This document shows, one piece after another, positions 24,362-33,258 of a DNA stretch of 64,000 bases. Position numbers and translations under genes: made by a program. Under the pieces are notes generated by a model. The model did no database searches. It saw nothing but the letters and a program-made list of their open reading frames with translations, and was not told the origin of the DNA. Origin of the DNA: Vulcanimicrobiota bacterium (GTDB taxonomy: Bacteria; Vulcanimicrobiota; Vulcanimicrobiia; Eremiobacterales; Eremiobacteraceae); NCBI GenBank assembly GCA_013290125.1, contig JABCYQ010000013.1:1-64000 (forward strand), given 5' to 3'. The number at the start of each line of letters is the position of its first letter. Position 1 is the stretch's first letter.

Positions 24362-27300
24362 GCGCTGCGCTGCCGATCGCGCCCGAACGCCGCGTAGATG
24401 ACCGGGATGACGACAAGCGTGAGCAGCAGCGAGCTGCTCAAACCGCCGATGACGACGATGCCCAATCCGCGGCGCGACGTGACCGCGGGATCGAGTCCAA
24501 GCGCGAGCGGGAGCATGCCGAAGATCATCGCGACGGTCGTCATCACGATCGGCCGGAAGCGCGTGCGGGCGCTCTCGACGATCGCCGCGATGCGGTCCAT
24601 CCCGGCGGCGAGGCGCTGATTCGCATAGTCGACGAGCAAGATGCCGTTCTTCGTGACGAGGCCGATGAGCAGTACGGTGCCGATCAGGGAGAAAGCGTTG
24701 AGCGTCTCATGCGCGAGCGCGAGCGCGCCGATAGCGCCGACCACAGCAAGCGGAACCGCGAGCATGATGTAGAGCGGGGCGACGAAGCTGTCGTACAGCG
24801 CGACCATGAGAAGGAAGACAAGCGCCATCCCGAGCCCAAGCGCGAGCCCGAGGCCGAGCACCGTATCGGAGAGATTCTGTTGAGTGCCGACGGAGTTCGG
24901 CACGACCGTGACGTTCGACGGTAGATGCAGCGCGGCCAAATTCTGCGCAAACGTCGTCTCGACGATGGAGAGCGCGAATCCCGGCGCGGTGTTGGCGCTG
25001 ACGTGGACCACGTCGTGCCGGTCGACTCGATCGATCGTGCGCGGCGCGTTCACAAAGCGCATGTCAGCGATCGCGCCGACTGTGGTCGTCGTGCCCGCCG
25101 CAGTCCGCACCGCGACAGCCTTGAGCCGCGCAAGATCGCGCTGCTCAGTCTGCGGGTACGTCACGACGATGTCGATCGGGCCGTTCGGCGTCGGGACTTG
25201 CGCGGCGCGCAGACCGCCGAACGCAGCGCGAATGGCGCCTGCAGCCGACGCGGCAGGCACTGCGCCCGCGTTCGAGCGATCGTGCTTGAACGTCACGTCG
25301 AGCTGCGGCGACTGGCTGCCCGCGGAACTGAACACATTCGCCGCACCCGAGGTGCGCGCGAGAGCATCCGCCACGCGTGGAGCATACAGCGTCGGATCTT
25401 GATCGCCGGCAGAGACGAGGTAGTCGAGCGGTTGTGTATTGCCCGAGTGGGAATTCGTCACCGGTATGACGACCGGATGGCCGTCCGGTACCGCTTGCAG
25501 CGAAGCCGTGCGAAGAAATCCGGCCCAATAGTCCGTCGAATTGGTCCTGTTATCGCGGAGGTGGATGTCGATCTGTCCGACCGCACCATCGAAGATGCGC
25601 TCGCCCGTGGGCGATTGCGCGGTACCGGCCAGCGATACCTCAGACCGCAGATCGGAGATCTCGTTCACCGTCCGCTCGATGCGACGCACCGCGGCGATCG
25701 TGGTCGCGAGCGGCGTGCCGCCGGCGAAGCGCAGTTGGACGAAGATCTCACCGTTGTCTTGCGGCGGATCGAAATCGAAACCGACGACGCCAAGTGGGAT
25801 CAGCGCGAGCGCTCCCCCAAGCGTGACCACCGCGATGAAGACCACGAGCCAGGGATGCGCGAGCGCACCCGGCAGCGCGCGGTCGGCATACCAGTCGCGG
25901 ATGCGCTCGAACATGCGCGTGAACGCACCGATCAGGCCGCCGAATCGCGTCTTCGTCCGCAGCGCCCAGTTGCCGGCCAGCGCCGGCGTTATGGTGAAGG
26001 AGACCAAAAGCGACGACATCGTGGCGACGACGACGACGACCGCGAATTCCGTCAAGAACTTGCCGACTATGCCCGGCAGAAACGCTATCGGTAAGAAAAC
26101 GACGACGTCGACGAGCGTGATGACGATCGCGGCGAGACCGATCTCGAGCCTGCCGGTGATAGCGGCGTCGATCGGCGGCTGCCCGAGTTCGTGATGACGC
26201 TCTGTGTTCTCCAAGACGACGATCGAGTCGTCCACGAGAATTCCGGTGATGAGCGTCATGGCGAGCAGCGACACTGTGTCGAGCGTGAAGTTCATGATCC
26301 GCATGACGATCAGCGTCACGCAGAGCGAAGCGGGGATGGCGATGAGGACGGCCACCGCATTGCGCCACGTCCGCAAAAAAAAGATCATGACGATCGCGAC
26401 GAGCACGATGCCCTCGACCAGGGTCCGAGCGACGCCGGCGAGCGCGTGTGCCGTGTATGCCGAGCTATCGTCGATCACGTGCAGCGTGATACCGGGAAAT
26501 TCTTGCTCAAGTAGGGGTATGGATTGGATGACGCCGCGCGCGGCGTCCACTTCGCTCGTCCCTTCGGCTTTGGCGATGCTCAACACGAAGCTCGGCTTGC
26601 CGCCGACATAGGCGAAGATCCGCTGCGGCTGATCGGCATTGCTGACGCGCGCGACGTCGCCTATCGTCACGCCCAAGCCGGAAATGGGCAGCGCGCGGAC
26701 CGATGCCGGATCAGAGAGATCGCTGCGGATATTGATGCCGGTCTCGCGACCGGCCTCGGTGAGCGTGCCGCCGGGAGCGCTGACCGCATTCCCGGCGATG
26801 ACGTTCGTGATATCGAGCAGCGTCAGTCCCTGCTTTTCAAGTTTCGCCGGGTCGACTTCAACGCGAATCGACGGGGAGAGCAGCCCGTCGGCCTCGACTG
26901 TGCTCACGCCTGAGATCTGCTCGATCGCCGGAATGACTTTATTGGTGAGGAGCGCCGAAAGCGCGCCGGGCTTCAGCGACGCCGACGCGACCGATAGCGT
27001 TACGACCGGTGCATGACCGGGATCGAAGAGCACGACGCGCGGCTCGGGCACGTCCGCCGGCAGATTCGGCATCGCCGCTTGCAGCCGGCGCTGGACTTCG
27101 GCCAGGTCATCGTCGGCTTTGGACTTGAGACTGAACACTGCGGTGATCAACGCGACGCCTTGCTGCGCCGACGATTGGAGATGCTGGAGGCTGGGCGCCC
27201 CCGCAAGCTGATCTTCGATCGGCCGGATGATGGTATCGCGCATCTCTGCCGGGGTTGCCGCGGAGTAATAGACGATGATGGTCGCGGCCGGCAAGTCGAC

Positions 27301-27414
27301 GTTCGGCAGTTCTTGCTCGCGCAAGCCGAACGCCGCAATCGTCCCTCCGATCAACGCCAAGAACGCGACGACGGCGGCCAATGTGGGTCGCGTGACGAAC
27401 AGCCGGGTCATCAA
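24358..27414 (-). CDS. RND efflux pump, AcrB/HAE1-like inner-membrane subunit
   Basis: RND pumps use the proton gradient to expel drugs or lipids. The 1018-aa product has the two-fold arrangement: a first helix, a large periplasmic loop (residues about 30-330), six helices with the proton-relay motif [13 protein letters not shown] in helix 4, a second loop, then six more helices with the counterpart lysine in [17 protein letters not shown]. Compared with AcrB (about 1050) it is slightly short. No membrane-fusion protein or outer-membrane channel gene accompanies it. Its stop overlaps the start of the MFS-acyltransferase gene, so the two may serve one pathway such as lipid traffic; that is inference. 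It diverges from the aldo/keto reductase gene. Confidence 0.93.
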   Translation of the reverse strand: MMTRLFVTRPTLAAVVAFLALIGGTIAAFGLREQELPNVDLPAATIIVYYSAATPAEMRDTIIRPIEDQLAGAPSLQHLQSSAQQGVALITAVFSLKSKADDDLAEVQRRLQAAMPNLPADVPEPRVVLFDPGHAPVVTLSVASASLKPGALSALLTNKVIPAIEQISGVSTVEADGLLSPSIRVEVDPAKLEKQGLTLLDITNVIAGNAVSAPGGTLTEAGRETGINIRSDLSDPASVRALPISGLGVTIGDVARVSNADQPQRIFAYVGGKPSFVLSIAKAEGTSEVDAARGVIQSIPLLEQEFPGITLHVIDDSSAYTAHALAGVARTLVEGIVLVAIVMIFFLRTWRNAVAVLIAIPASLCVTLIVMRIMNFTLDTVSLLAMTLITGILVDDSIVVLENTERHHELGQPPIDAAITGRLEIGLAAIVITLVDVVVFLPIAFLPGIVGKFLTEFAVVVVVATMSSLLVSFTITPALAGNWALRTKTRFGGLIGAFTRMFERIRDWYADRALPGALAHPWLVVFIAVVTLGGALALIPLGVVGFDFDPPQDNGEIFVQLRFAGGTPLATTIAAVRRIERTVNEISDLRSEVSLAGTAQSPTGERIFDGAVGQIDIHLRDNRTNSTDYWAGFLRTASLQAVPDGHPVVIPVTNSHSGNTQPLDYLVSAGDQDPTLYAPRVADALARTSGAANVFSSAGSQSPQLDVTFKHDRSNAGAVPAASAAGAIRAAFGGLRAAQVPTPNGPIDIVVTYPQTEQRDLARLKAVAVRTAAGTTTTVGAIADMRFVNAPRTIDRVDRHDVVHVSANTAPGFALSIVETTFAQNLAALHLPSNVTVVPNSVGTQQNLSDTVLGLGLALGLGMALVFLLMVALYDSFVAPLYIMLAVPLAVVGAIGALALAHETLNAFSLIGTVLLIGLVTKNGILLVDYANQRLAAGMDRIAAIVESARTRFRPIVMTTVAMIFGMLPLALGLDPAVTSRRGLGIVVIGGLSSSLLLTLVVIPVIYAAFGRDRQRSA

Positions 27415-27521
27415 AGCGACGGCGCACCTCTATAACGCCGCGCGGACTGTTCGCGGACCCGACGACGCGGTCCCGCGCCCGATGCGAGGAGGACAAAGGC
27501 GGCATCGGCAAGTCCACGTGC

Positions 27522-28505
27522 ATGATGAAACGACGGACACTCGGAAAGCGCGGCTTGGTAGTCTCTGCCATCGGGCTCGGCTGCATGGGGATGTCAGAAT
27601 TCTACGGCAGTTCAAACGACGCGGAGTCCATCGCCACGATTCATCGGGCGATCGAACTCGGTTGCAATTTCTTGGACACGGCCGATATGTATGGACCGTT
27701 CACGAACGAGCGCCTCGTAGGGCGCGCGATCGCGGATCGGCGCGAGAAGGTGGTCCTCGCCACGAAGTTCGGCAACGAGCGCGGCGAAGACGGAACGTGG
27801 ATCGGCATCAATGGCAGACCGGAATACGTGCGCAAAGCATGTGAAGCGTCGCTTCAACGATTGGGCACCGACCACATCGACTTGTACTATCAACACCGTG
27901 TCGACATAAACGTGCCTATTGAGGAGACCGTAGGGGCGATGGCCGGCCTTGTAAAGGAAGGCAAAGTACGGCATCTCGGCTTGAGCGAAGCCGCGCCCGC
28001 CACGATCCGCCGCGCGCACGCCGTCCATCCGATCACGGCGCTGCAGACCGAGTACTCGCTCTTCGCGCGCGACGTTGAAGCGGAGATCCTCCCGACCGTT
28101 CGGGAACTCGGCATCGGTTTCGTCGCGTACTCGCCGTTGGGCCGCGGCTTGCTCACGGGCGCCATCAAGGATCCAAAGCAATTCGAAGATGGCGACTTCC
28201 GCGGCAATCATCCGCGCTTCCAAGACGAGAACTTCCGGCGCAACATGCGGCTCGTGGAGGCATTGGAGAAAATCGCCAAGCGCAAGAATCTCACCCCGAG
28301 CCAATTGGCGTTGAGTTGGCTCTTGCAGCGCGGCGACGACGTCGTTCCGATTCCGGGCACGAGGCGGCGCGCGCGGCTCGAGGAGAACTGCGCAGCGGCA
28401 GATGTGTCGCTGAGTCAGGCGGATCTCGCCGAAATCGAGGCGGTGGCGCCGGTCGGCGCGGGCGCCGGCGCGCGCTACGCCGACATGAGCCGCGTAAATC
28501 TCTAG
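27522..28505 (+). CDS. Aldo/keto reductase (NADPH-dependent)
   Basis: Aldo/keto reductases reduce aldehydes and ketones with NADPH. The (alpha/beta)8 barrel tetrad is complete: Asp52 and Tyr57 in LDTADMYG, Lys82 in [10 protein letters not shown], His125 in LYYQHRVD. The coenzyme-binding C-terminal segment [18 protein letters not shown] is also typical. It belongs to the YeaE/PLR-like group ([12 protein letters not shown]). Two ATGs, 27522 and 27525, are possible; no strong ribosome-binding site is seen. It is followed after four bases by a PLP decarboxylase, so they are probably co-transcribed. Confidence 0.95.
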   Translation: MMKRRTLGKRGLVVSAIGLGCMGMSEFYGSSNDAESIATIHRAIELGCNFLDTADMYGPFTNERLVGRAIADRREKVVLATKFGNERGEDGTWIGINGRPEYVRKACEASLQRLGTDHIDLYYQHRVDINVPIEETVGAMAGLVKEGKVRHLGLSEAAPATIRRAHAVHPITALQTEYSLFARDVEAEILPTVRELGIGFVAYSPLGRGLLTGAIKDPKQFEDGDFRGNHPRFQDENFRRNMRLVEALEKIAKRKNLTPSQLALSWLLQRGDDVVPIPGTRRRARLEENCAAADVSLSQADLAEIEAVAPVGAGAGARYADMSRVNL

Positions 28506-28509
28506 CGCG

Positions 28510-29937
28510 GTGCCACCGCGGCGCAACGACGCGCAGCTTGATCTGTCGCCCGACGAGATGCACAAGCTCGGGCGCGAAGTGATCGAGTGGGCGATCTCGT
28601 ATCGCCTGAAGTTAGCGGACTTGCCCGCGCTGCAGCGCGCGAAGCACGCTGATCTAGCAGCGAAGTTCAGCGAATCGTTGCCTTCCGGACCGAGCGACCC
28701 GAACGTCGTGCTGCGCCGCGTCATCGATGACGCGCTGCCGTTCATGGGCCGCGCCGACCATCCGCGCTATTTCGCGTTCGTGCCTGGTCCCGCGAACTTC
28801 GTCGGCATCGCCGCCGACATGCTTGTGTCGGCTGCAAACGTCTTCGCCGGAACATGGCTTGAAGGTTCGGGGCCCGGTGCCATCGAGTTGCAGACGATCG
28901 CGTGGCTGGCCCAACTCGCCGGCATGCCCGCGACCGCGGGCGGCCTGTTCACGAGCGGCGGATCGATGGCGAATCTCACCGCGCTGCACGCCGCACGCGA
29001 GTGTAAACTTGCCGCGCCGGATCGACAGCGCGCCGTCGTCTATTGTTCCGATCAAACGCACTCATCGATCGGCCGCGGATTGCGCATTCTCGGATTTCTG
29101 CCCAAGCAAGTCCGCGAGATCGAGACCGGCGAGGATTTCGCGATCGATCTCGGGCAGTTCGAAGCGGGCGTTGCCGCCGATCGCGCCGCGGGGCGACTGC
29201 CATTCTGCCTGATCTCCAATGCCGGCACGACGAATACCGGCGCGGTCGACCCGCTCGAGCGCCTCGGGGACGTGTGCGATCGCGAAGGGCTCTGGCATCA
29301 TGTGGACGGCGCACTTGGCGCGGGCGCGATCTTGAGCCAACGCGGCCGCAGGCTGCTACGCGGATTGAGCCGCGCCGATTCGTTCTCGGTCGACCCGCAC
29401 AAATGGATGTTCCAGCCGTACGTCTGCGGATGCGTCGTCGTTCGCGACAAGGCGCAGTTGCAGCGAGCATTCAGCAACGTTCCGGATTACATGGAAGATG
29501 CCGATGCAGTCGGCAGTGAGACGAATTTCTGGGAGTATGGCCCGGAGCTCACTCGGCCGTTTCGCGCACTTAAGCTTTGGATGTCGTTGCAAGTGTTCGG
29601 CGCAGACGCTTTCGGCGCAGCGATCGAGCGCGGTTTCGAACTTGCCGAGGTCGCTGAACGCGCTGTGAGCAAGCTCTCCGGCTGGCGCGTGTGTTCGCGC
29701 GCGAGCATGGGCGTCGTCACGTTTCGGTATCAGCCGGCGACGATGACCGACGCCGACGCAGATCGGCGCAATCGCGTTGCTGCGCGAGCGCTGACCGAGA
29801 GCGGATATGCCGCTGTGCTGACCACTCGGCTGCGCGGGCGGATCGTGGTCCGCATGTGCACGCTCAATCCGCGCACGACAGACGCGGACATAGTCGAGAC
29901 GGTCGCGCGCCTCGACTCGCTGATCCGCGATACCTAA
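28510..29937 (+). CDS. PLP-dependent group II decarboxylase (aromatic-L-amino-acid / tyrosine decarboxylase-like)
   Basis: Group II decarboxylases remove the carboxylate of aromatic amino acids, glutamate and others. Visible marks: HPRYFAFVPGP, FTSGGSMANLTALHAAR (phosphate-binding), LISNAGTTNTGAVDPL, HVDGALGAG with Asp266 opposing the pyridine nitrogen, and SVDPHKW with the PLP-binding Lys298. The usual HVDAA reads HVDGA, and EYGPELTRPFRALKLWMSL is present near the C-terminus. Start GTG at 28510 is four bases after the aldo/keto reductase stop. Substrate cannot be read from the sequence; an amine synthase or an aldehyde synthase of the same fold are alternatives. Confidence 0.9.
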   Translation: MPPRRNDAQLDLSPDEMHKLGREVIEWAISYRLKLADLPALQRAKHADLAAKFSESLPSGPSDPNVVLRRVIDDALPFMGRADHPRYFAFVPGPANFVGIAADMLVSAANVFAGTWLEGSGPGAIELQTIAWLAQLAGMPATAGGLFTSGGSMANLTALHAARECKLAAPDRQRAVVYCSDQTHSSIGRGLRILGFLPKQVREIETGEDFAIDLGQFEAGVAADRAAGRLPFCLISNAGTTNTGAVDPLERLGDVCDREGLWHHVDGALGAGAILSQRGRRLLRGLSRADSFSVDPHKWMFQPYVCGCVVVRDKAQLQRAFSNVPDYMEDADAVGSETNFWEYGPELTRPFRALKLWMSLQVFGADAFGAAIERGFELAEVAERAVSKLSGWRVCSRASMGVVTFRYQPATMTDADADRRNRVAARALTESGYAAVLTTRLRGRIVVRMCTLNPRTTDADIVETVARLDSLIRDT

Positions 29938-29949
29938 ACCGGGACCGCC

Positions 29950-30056
29950 CTGAAGGGGCCGACTTTACGTCGGCCCACATTACGTTCGCCCGGGCCGATA
30001 TAAAATCGGCCCCTTCAAATAAGACCGGCCCCTTCAAATAAGACCGGCCCCTTCAG
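29950..30056. repeat. Family A double-hairpin repeat with tandemly amplified 3' arm
   Basis: A full unit (CTGAAGGGGCCGACTTTACG to ATCGGCCCCTTCA) is followed by two further copies of a 20-base unit, AATAAGACCGGCCCCTTCA. Three successive CCTTCA arms thus stand next to one another, the only place in the window where the arm is amplified. It occupies most of the gap between the decarboxylase and the MntR-like regulator. Confidence 0.9.
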
Positions 30057-30108
30057 AGAAATTGTAAAGGTCCGCTCTACACCAAATCACGAATTAAGAT
30101 TGGAAACC

Positions 30109-30780
30109 ATGGTTAACAAACAGACGGATCGTTCGCGCGATCGGGCGCGCGAAGATTATCTGAAGGCGATCTATCATCTCAGCGATGGTAGCGCCGTGAA
30201 GGCGGCCGTTCTCGCACGCCATCTTCGCGTTTCACGAGCCTCAGTGAGCAAGATCCGGCGAGTGTTAGAGCACGACGGTCTCATCGGCCGCGCGCGCCGC
30301 CGCGCGGACGCTCTCACGCTGACACGGCGAGGCCTCGGCCTTGCGGTGCGAGTGGTTCGCCGCCACCGGCTCGTCGAGACGTTCCTCTATCGCTCACTCG
30401 GCGTGCCGCTCGAACGCCTTCATCGCGCTGCTGAGAAACTCGAGCATTCGATCTCCGACGACGTAGCGCGGCGACTGTCTGACTTTTTGGGCAATCCAAA
30501 ACGCGATCCGCACGGCCATCCGATTCCAGGCACGGGCAGCGAGAAGCGAGAGCGACGCGAGCTGACCCTGGCCACGGTAGTGCCTGGCACGAAGATCGTC
30601 GTCGTGAGTCTCGACGACGGCGACGAAAAAGTCGTGCGCAAGCTGGACGCGCTCGGCGTCCTGCCGGGGATGCGCGCGACCGTCGTCAGCAATCGCTCGG
30701 GAATCACATTGCGCACGGCGGACCAAGACATCGTCGTTTCGCTGATCGCAGCTGGACGAGTCCGCTGCGTGGCGCGCTGA
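30109..30780 (+). CDS. MntR/DtxR-family metal-dependent repressor (manganese-type ligands)
   Basis: DtxR-family repressors bind DNA when loaded with Fe2+ or Mn2+. Residues 15-75 form a winged helix (EDYLKAIYHL, LRVSRASVSKIRRVLEHDGLI). Residues 76-140 are the dimerisation/metal domain, and residues 155-222 an SH3/FeoA-like domain. Aligned by eye with Bacillus MntR, ligands Asp16, His86, Glu109, Glu112 and His113 (motif EKLEH) are kept, while the position of Glu11 is Lys19. The DtxR-type Met and Cys are absent, so manganese sensing is favoured. ATG at 30109 is preceded by TTGGA; an in-frame TTG at 30100 would add three residues. It is two bases from the transporter gene that it presumably controls. 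Confidence 0.9.
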   Translation: MVNKQTDRSRDRAREDYLKAIYHLSDGSAVKAAVLARHLRVSRASVSKIRRVLEHDGLIGRARRRADALTLTRRGLGLAVRVVRRHRLVETFLYRSLGVPLERLHRAAEKLEHSISDDVARRLSDFLGNPKRDPHGHPIPGTGSEKRERRELTLATVVPGTKIVVVSLDDGDEKVVRKLDALGVLPGMRATVVSNRSGITLRTADQDIVVSLIAAGRVRCVAR

Positions 30781-30782
30781 TC

Positions 30783-32114
30783 GTGGCGACGGCGGCGGCG
30801 ACGGCTCGCGAAGAGGCGCTGCGCGCGCAAGATCGCCGCATCGTTCGCCTCGCCCGGGCTGCCGGTAAGCCGCTGCTCGTCCTTTTACTTCTCGTCGGGC
30901 CCGGCATCTTGGTCATGCTCGGAGAGAATGACGGACCGAGCATGCTCTCGTATGCCACGACCGGCGCGTCGTACGGGGTCGGATTCTTTGTGCCGTTCAT
31001 CTGCCTGACGTTCGTCATGGCATTCGTCGTGCAAGAAATGACCGTCCGCCTTGGCATCGCTACGCAGCGCGGACACGCCGAACTGATATTCGAGCGCTTC
31101 GGCCCCTTCTGGGGTTACTTCGCGATGTTGGACCTGTTCGTCGGCAATGCGCTCACGTTGGTGACCGAATTCATCGCGATTCGCGCCGGTGCCGCCTACT
31201 TCGGGATCTCGCCGTTTGTCGCCGTGCCGATCGGGCTTATGATCGTCATAACCGCGCTCGCCGCGAGGAGATACTTCACGTGGGAGCGCGCGGTCCTCAT
31301 TCTGAGCGCTGCGAATCTGCTCTTCATCCCTGCAGCACTGATGGCGCACCCCGACGCGAGCGCGATCGTACATGCGCTGGGGACGTGGGGTCCGCTGCCC
31401 GGCGGCGTCAACGCGGCGTTCATCGTGCTCGTGCTCGCGAACGTCGGCGCCACTGTAACGCCGTGGATGATCTTCTTTCAACAAAGCGCAGTGGTAGACA
31501 AGGGATTGACCGTCAAAGACCTGCCGCAAGGACGCGCAGACACCGCTATCGGTTCGACCCTCGCGGTGCTCGCTGCGATCGCGACGCTGATCGCGGCGAA
31601 CCCGCTTTTCACGCATCACGTGAATGTCGCGAACTATTCGGGCGGCGCGGATTTCGCCAGCGCTTTGCGGCCATATATAGGCTCAACGGGCGCCGCGCTT
31701 TTCTCGCTTGGGATCATCGAAGCCGGTCTCGTCGCTGCGATGACGATCTCGACGAGCTCGGCGTATGCGTTCGGAGAAGTGCTGCGCCGCGGACACAGCT
31801 TGAATCTTGACTTCGCCACCGGCCGGCCGTTCTATCTTTCGGCGATCATCTCAACTATGGTCGCCGCGGCGCTGGTGCTCATCCCTGGCGCGCCGCTACT
31901 TGCGATGACGCTGACCGTGAACGTTATCGCCACGCTGCTCATGGCGCCGGCGCTGTTGTTCTTGCTGCTGCTCGCGAACGACCGCGAAATCATGGGCGGG
32001 CTCGCCAACCACTGGCGAAGCAATCTCGCCGGCGGTATTATCATCGTCGTGATCGCAGCCATGGGGACGACGTACGGCCTTGTGGTCGTATTCCCAAATC
32101 TGGTGGCGAGATGA
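30783..32114 (+). CDS. Nramp-superfamily divalent metal transporter with non-canonical metal-site motifs
   Basis: An 11-helix protein of 443 aa with SLC11/Nramp organisation. Helix 1 reads GPGILVMLGENDGPSMLSY: Asp50 aligns with the metal-binding Asp of the classical DPGN, but the Asn position is Ser53 and the order is D-G-P-S. Helix 6 reads NVGATVTPWMIFFQQSA where Nramp has MPH, so the soft Met ligand is replaced by Thr226 and the His by Trp228. Such changes are reported for the Nramp-related magnesium transporter branch and would favour hard ions. The MntR-like regulator just upstream points to Mn or Fe regulation. Start GTG at 30783 is two bases from the regulator stop; the stop overlaps a small membrane ORF. 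Confidence 0.88.
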   Translation: MATAAATAREEALRAQDRRIVRLARAAGKPLLVLLLLVGPGILVMLGENDGPSMLSYATTGASYGVGFFVPFICLTFVMAFVVQEMTVRLGIATQRGHAELIFERFGPFWGYFAMLDLFVGNALTLVTEFIAIRAGAAYFGISPFVAVPIGLMIVITALAARRYFTWERAVLILSAANLLFIPAALMAHPDASAIVHALGTWGPLPGGVNAAFIVLVLANVGATVTPWMIFFQQSAVVDKGLTVKDLPQGRADTAIGSTLAVLAAIATLIAANPLFTHHVNVANYSGGADFASALRPYIGSTGAALFSLGIIEAGLVAAMTISTSSAYAFGEVLRRGHSLNLDFATGRPFYLSAIISTMVAAALVLIPGAPLLAMTLTVNVIATLLMAPALLFLLLLANDREIMGGLANHWRSNLAGGIIIVVIAAMGTTYGLVVVFPNLVAR

Positions 32115-32248
32115 TCACGACGAAACCGTATCCGCGACGGAAGCTGGGCGCGGGCACGATCATAGTGCTGTGGGTCTTACGCATTTACGTGCTCATCGCG
32201 GTGCCGCTCGTCGTCTACGCGTTTTTCAGGGCGCTGCACGCGCCATGA
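32111..32248 (+). CDS. 45-residue single-helix membrane protein coupled to the Nramp-like transporter
   Basis: The ATG at 32111 overlaps the transporter stop as ATGA. The product begins with a basic cytoplasmic segment (MITTKPYPRRKLGAG), then one hydrophobic helix (TIIVLWVLRIYVLIAVPLVV) and a short YAFFRALHAP tail. The Arg in the middle of the helix is unusual for a plain membrane anchor and may contact the transporter. The coupling, the charge distribution and the clean open frame support a real gene. It could be an accessory or regulatory subunit of the transporter, comparable in kind with known small proteins that bind metal or ion transporters; this role is inference. It ends 11 bases short of the convergent SDR gene. 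Confidence 0.75.
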   Translation: MITTKPYPRRKLGAGTIIVLWVLRIYVLIAVPLVVYAFFRALHAP

Positions 32249-32258
32249 TGCGGGGGCG

Positions 32259-33026
32259 CTAGAACAACCCGCGGATAAGCCCGCCATCGATGGCTATTGT
32301 CTGACCGGTCACATAGCTCGCCGGAACGCCGCACAGAAATGCGACAAGCGGAGCAAACTCCTCTGGCGTCGCGACGCGCCCGATCGGGACTTCAAGCTTT
32401 GCTGCGGCCGCGATCGACGCGTCGTCGCCGTTCAGGCGGCGTAACCGGTCCGTGAGCACACGCCCTGTGGCGATGGAATTGACTGTGACGCCATGGCTTG
32501 CGACTTCGGCTGACAGCGTTTTGAGCGCGGCGACCAGCGCGACGCGGAACGCGTTCGAGAGTGCGAGATTGGCGATCGGCTGTTTCACAGAACTCGACGT
32601 CAGCGCGACGATGCGTCCCCAACCGCGCGCCTTCATGGGCTCGACGCACGCGCGGACGAGCTGGAGCATGCTGCGCAGGACGAGACGATATGCCGCATCC
32701 CAGTCGTCAAGCGATAGATTTTCGACCGCCCCAGGCTTCGGGCCGCCCCCGTTTGCGATGAGGATCTCCGGCGCGCCATAGGCCTGCCGCACCGCCGCCA
32801 TAAGCGCGTCGACCGACGCTGGATCTGCGACATCAACCTCAAACGCCTTGGCGTCGGCTGCGCCTCGCGCCAACGCTTCTGCGGCCACGCGGTCGAGCAG
32901 ATCTCGCCGCCGCGCTGCGATCGCGAGGCGTACTCCCTCGGCTGCGAGCGCAAGCGCGACGGCTTCTCCCAGACCTGAACTCGCCCCGGTGACGAGCGCG
33001 ACGCGATTTCGTATTCCCAAATCCAT
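32259..33026 (-). CDS. SDR-family oxidoreductase-like protein lacking the YxxxK pair
   Basis: A Rossmann-fold short-chain dehydrogenase-like protein of 255 aa. The coenzyme loop VTGASSGLGEAVA, the DVADPAS acidic strand and C-terminal ATPEEFAPLVAFLCGVPASYVTGQTIAIDGG are standard for FabG-like SDRs. The catalytic Tyr and Lys are missing: where YxASK should be (after SSSVKQPIANLAL) the sequence is SNAFR (residues 157-161). The NNAG motif is also ANGGG. A subgroup of ketoacyl-reductase-like SDRs with incomplete tetrad is known, so this is probably a member rather than a mutated copy. Catalysis by the usual mechanism is unlikely. It converges on the small membrane protein gene. Confidence 0.88.
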   Translation of the reverse strand: MDLGIRNRVALVTGASSGLGEAVALALAAEGVRLAIAARRRDLLDRVAAEALARGAADAKAFEVDVADPASVDALMAAVRQAYGAPEILIANGGGPKPGAVENLSLDDWDAAYRLVLRSMLQLVRACVEPMKARGWGRIVALTSSSVKQPIANLALSNAFRVALVAALKTLSAEVASHGVTVNSIATGRVLTDRLRRLNGDDASIAAAAKLEVPIGRVATPEEFAPLVAFLCGVPASYVTGQTIAIDGGLIRGLF

Positions 33027-33041
33027 GTGCGCCGCCTACGC

Positions 33042-33062
33042 GGGCAAGCGATGCTTGCCCTA
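33042..33062. repeat. Family B palindromic repeat adjacent to a family A copy
   Basis: GGGCAAGCGATGCTTGCCCTA followed immediately by a family A unit. It lies 16 bases upstream of the SDR start codon, thus in the promoter/leader region of that gene. Confidence 0.88.
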
Positions 33063-33131
33063 CTGAAGGGGCCGACTTCAGGTCGGCCCACGTTGCGCTT
33101 GCTAGGGCCGATATAAAATCGGCCCCTTCAG
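33063..33131. repeat. Family A double-hairpin repeat, full-length copy
   Basis: CTGAAGGGGCCGACTTCAGG and TCGGCCC, then a CACGTTGCGCTTGCTA spacer, then GGGCCGATATAAAATCGGCCCC and TTCAG. It lies between two divergent genes, the only full-length family A copy not adjoining a 3' end. Confidence 0.88.
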
Positions 33132-33258
33132 ACTCCGAGCTGGGGTGTGATAAGCGTCACGCCTGGATTCAAGACCGGCATCTTCTCTCCACGGGACGAT
33201 AGCGGAAGTCCGAAAACAATAGAAGGCACAAAGACGGCACCGCAACGGGATTAGGCTT

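Noticed and set aside
29950-30056. Possible CRISPR-like array
   Set aside because: The repeated unit is a 20-base arm of a palindromic element with constant spacers, not repeats with unique spacers; no cas gene in the window.
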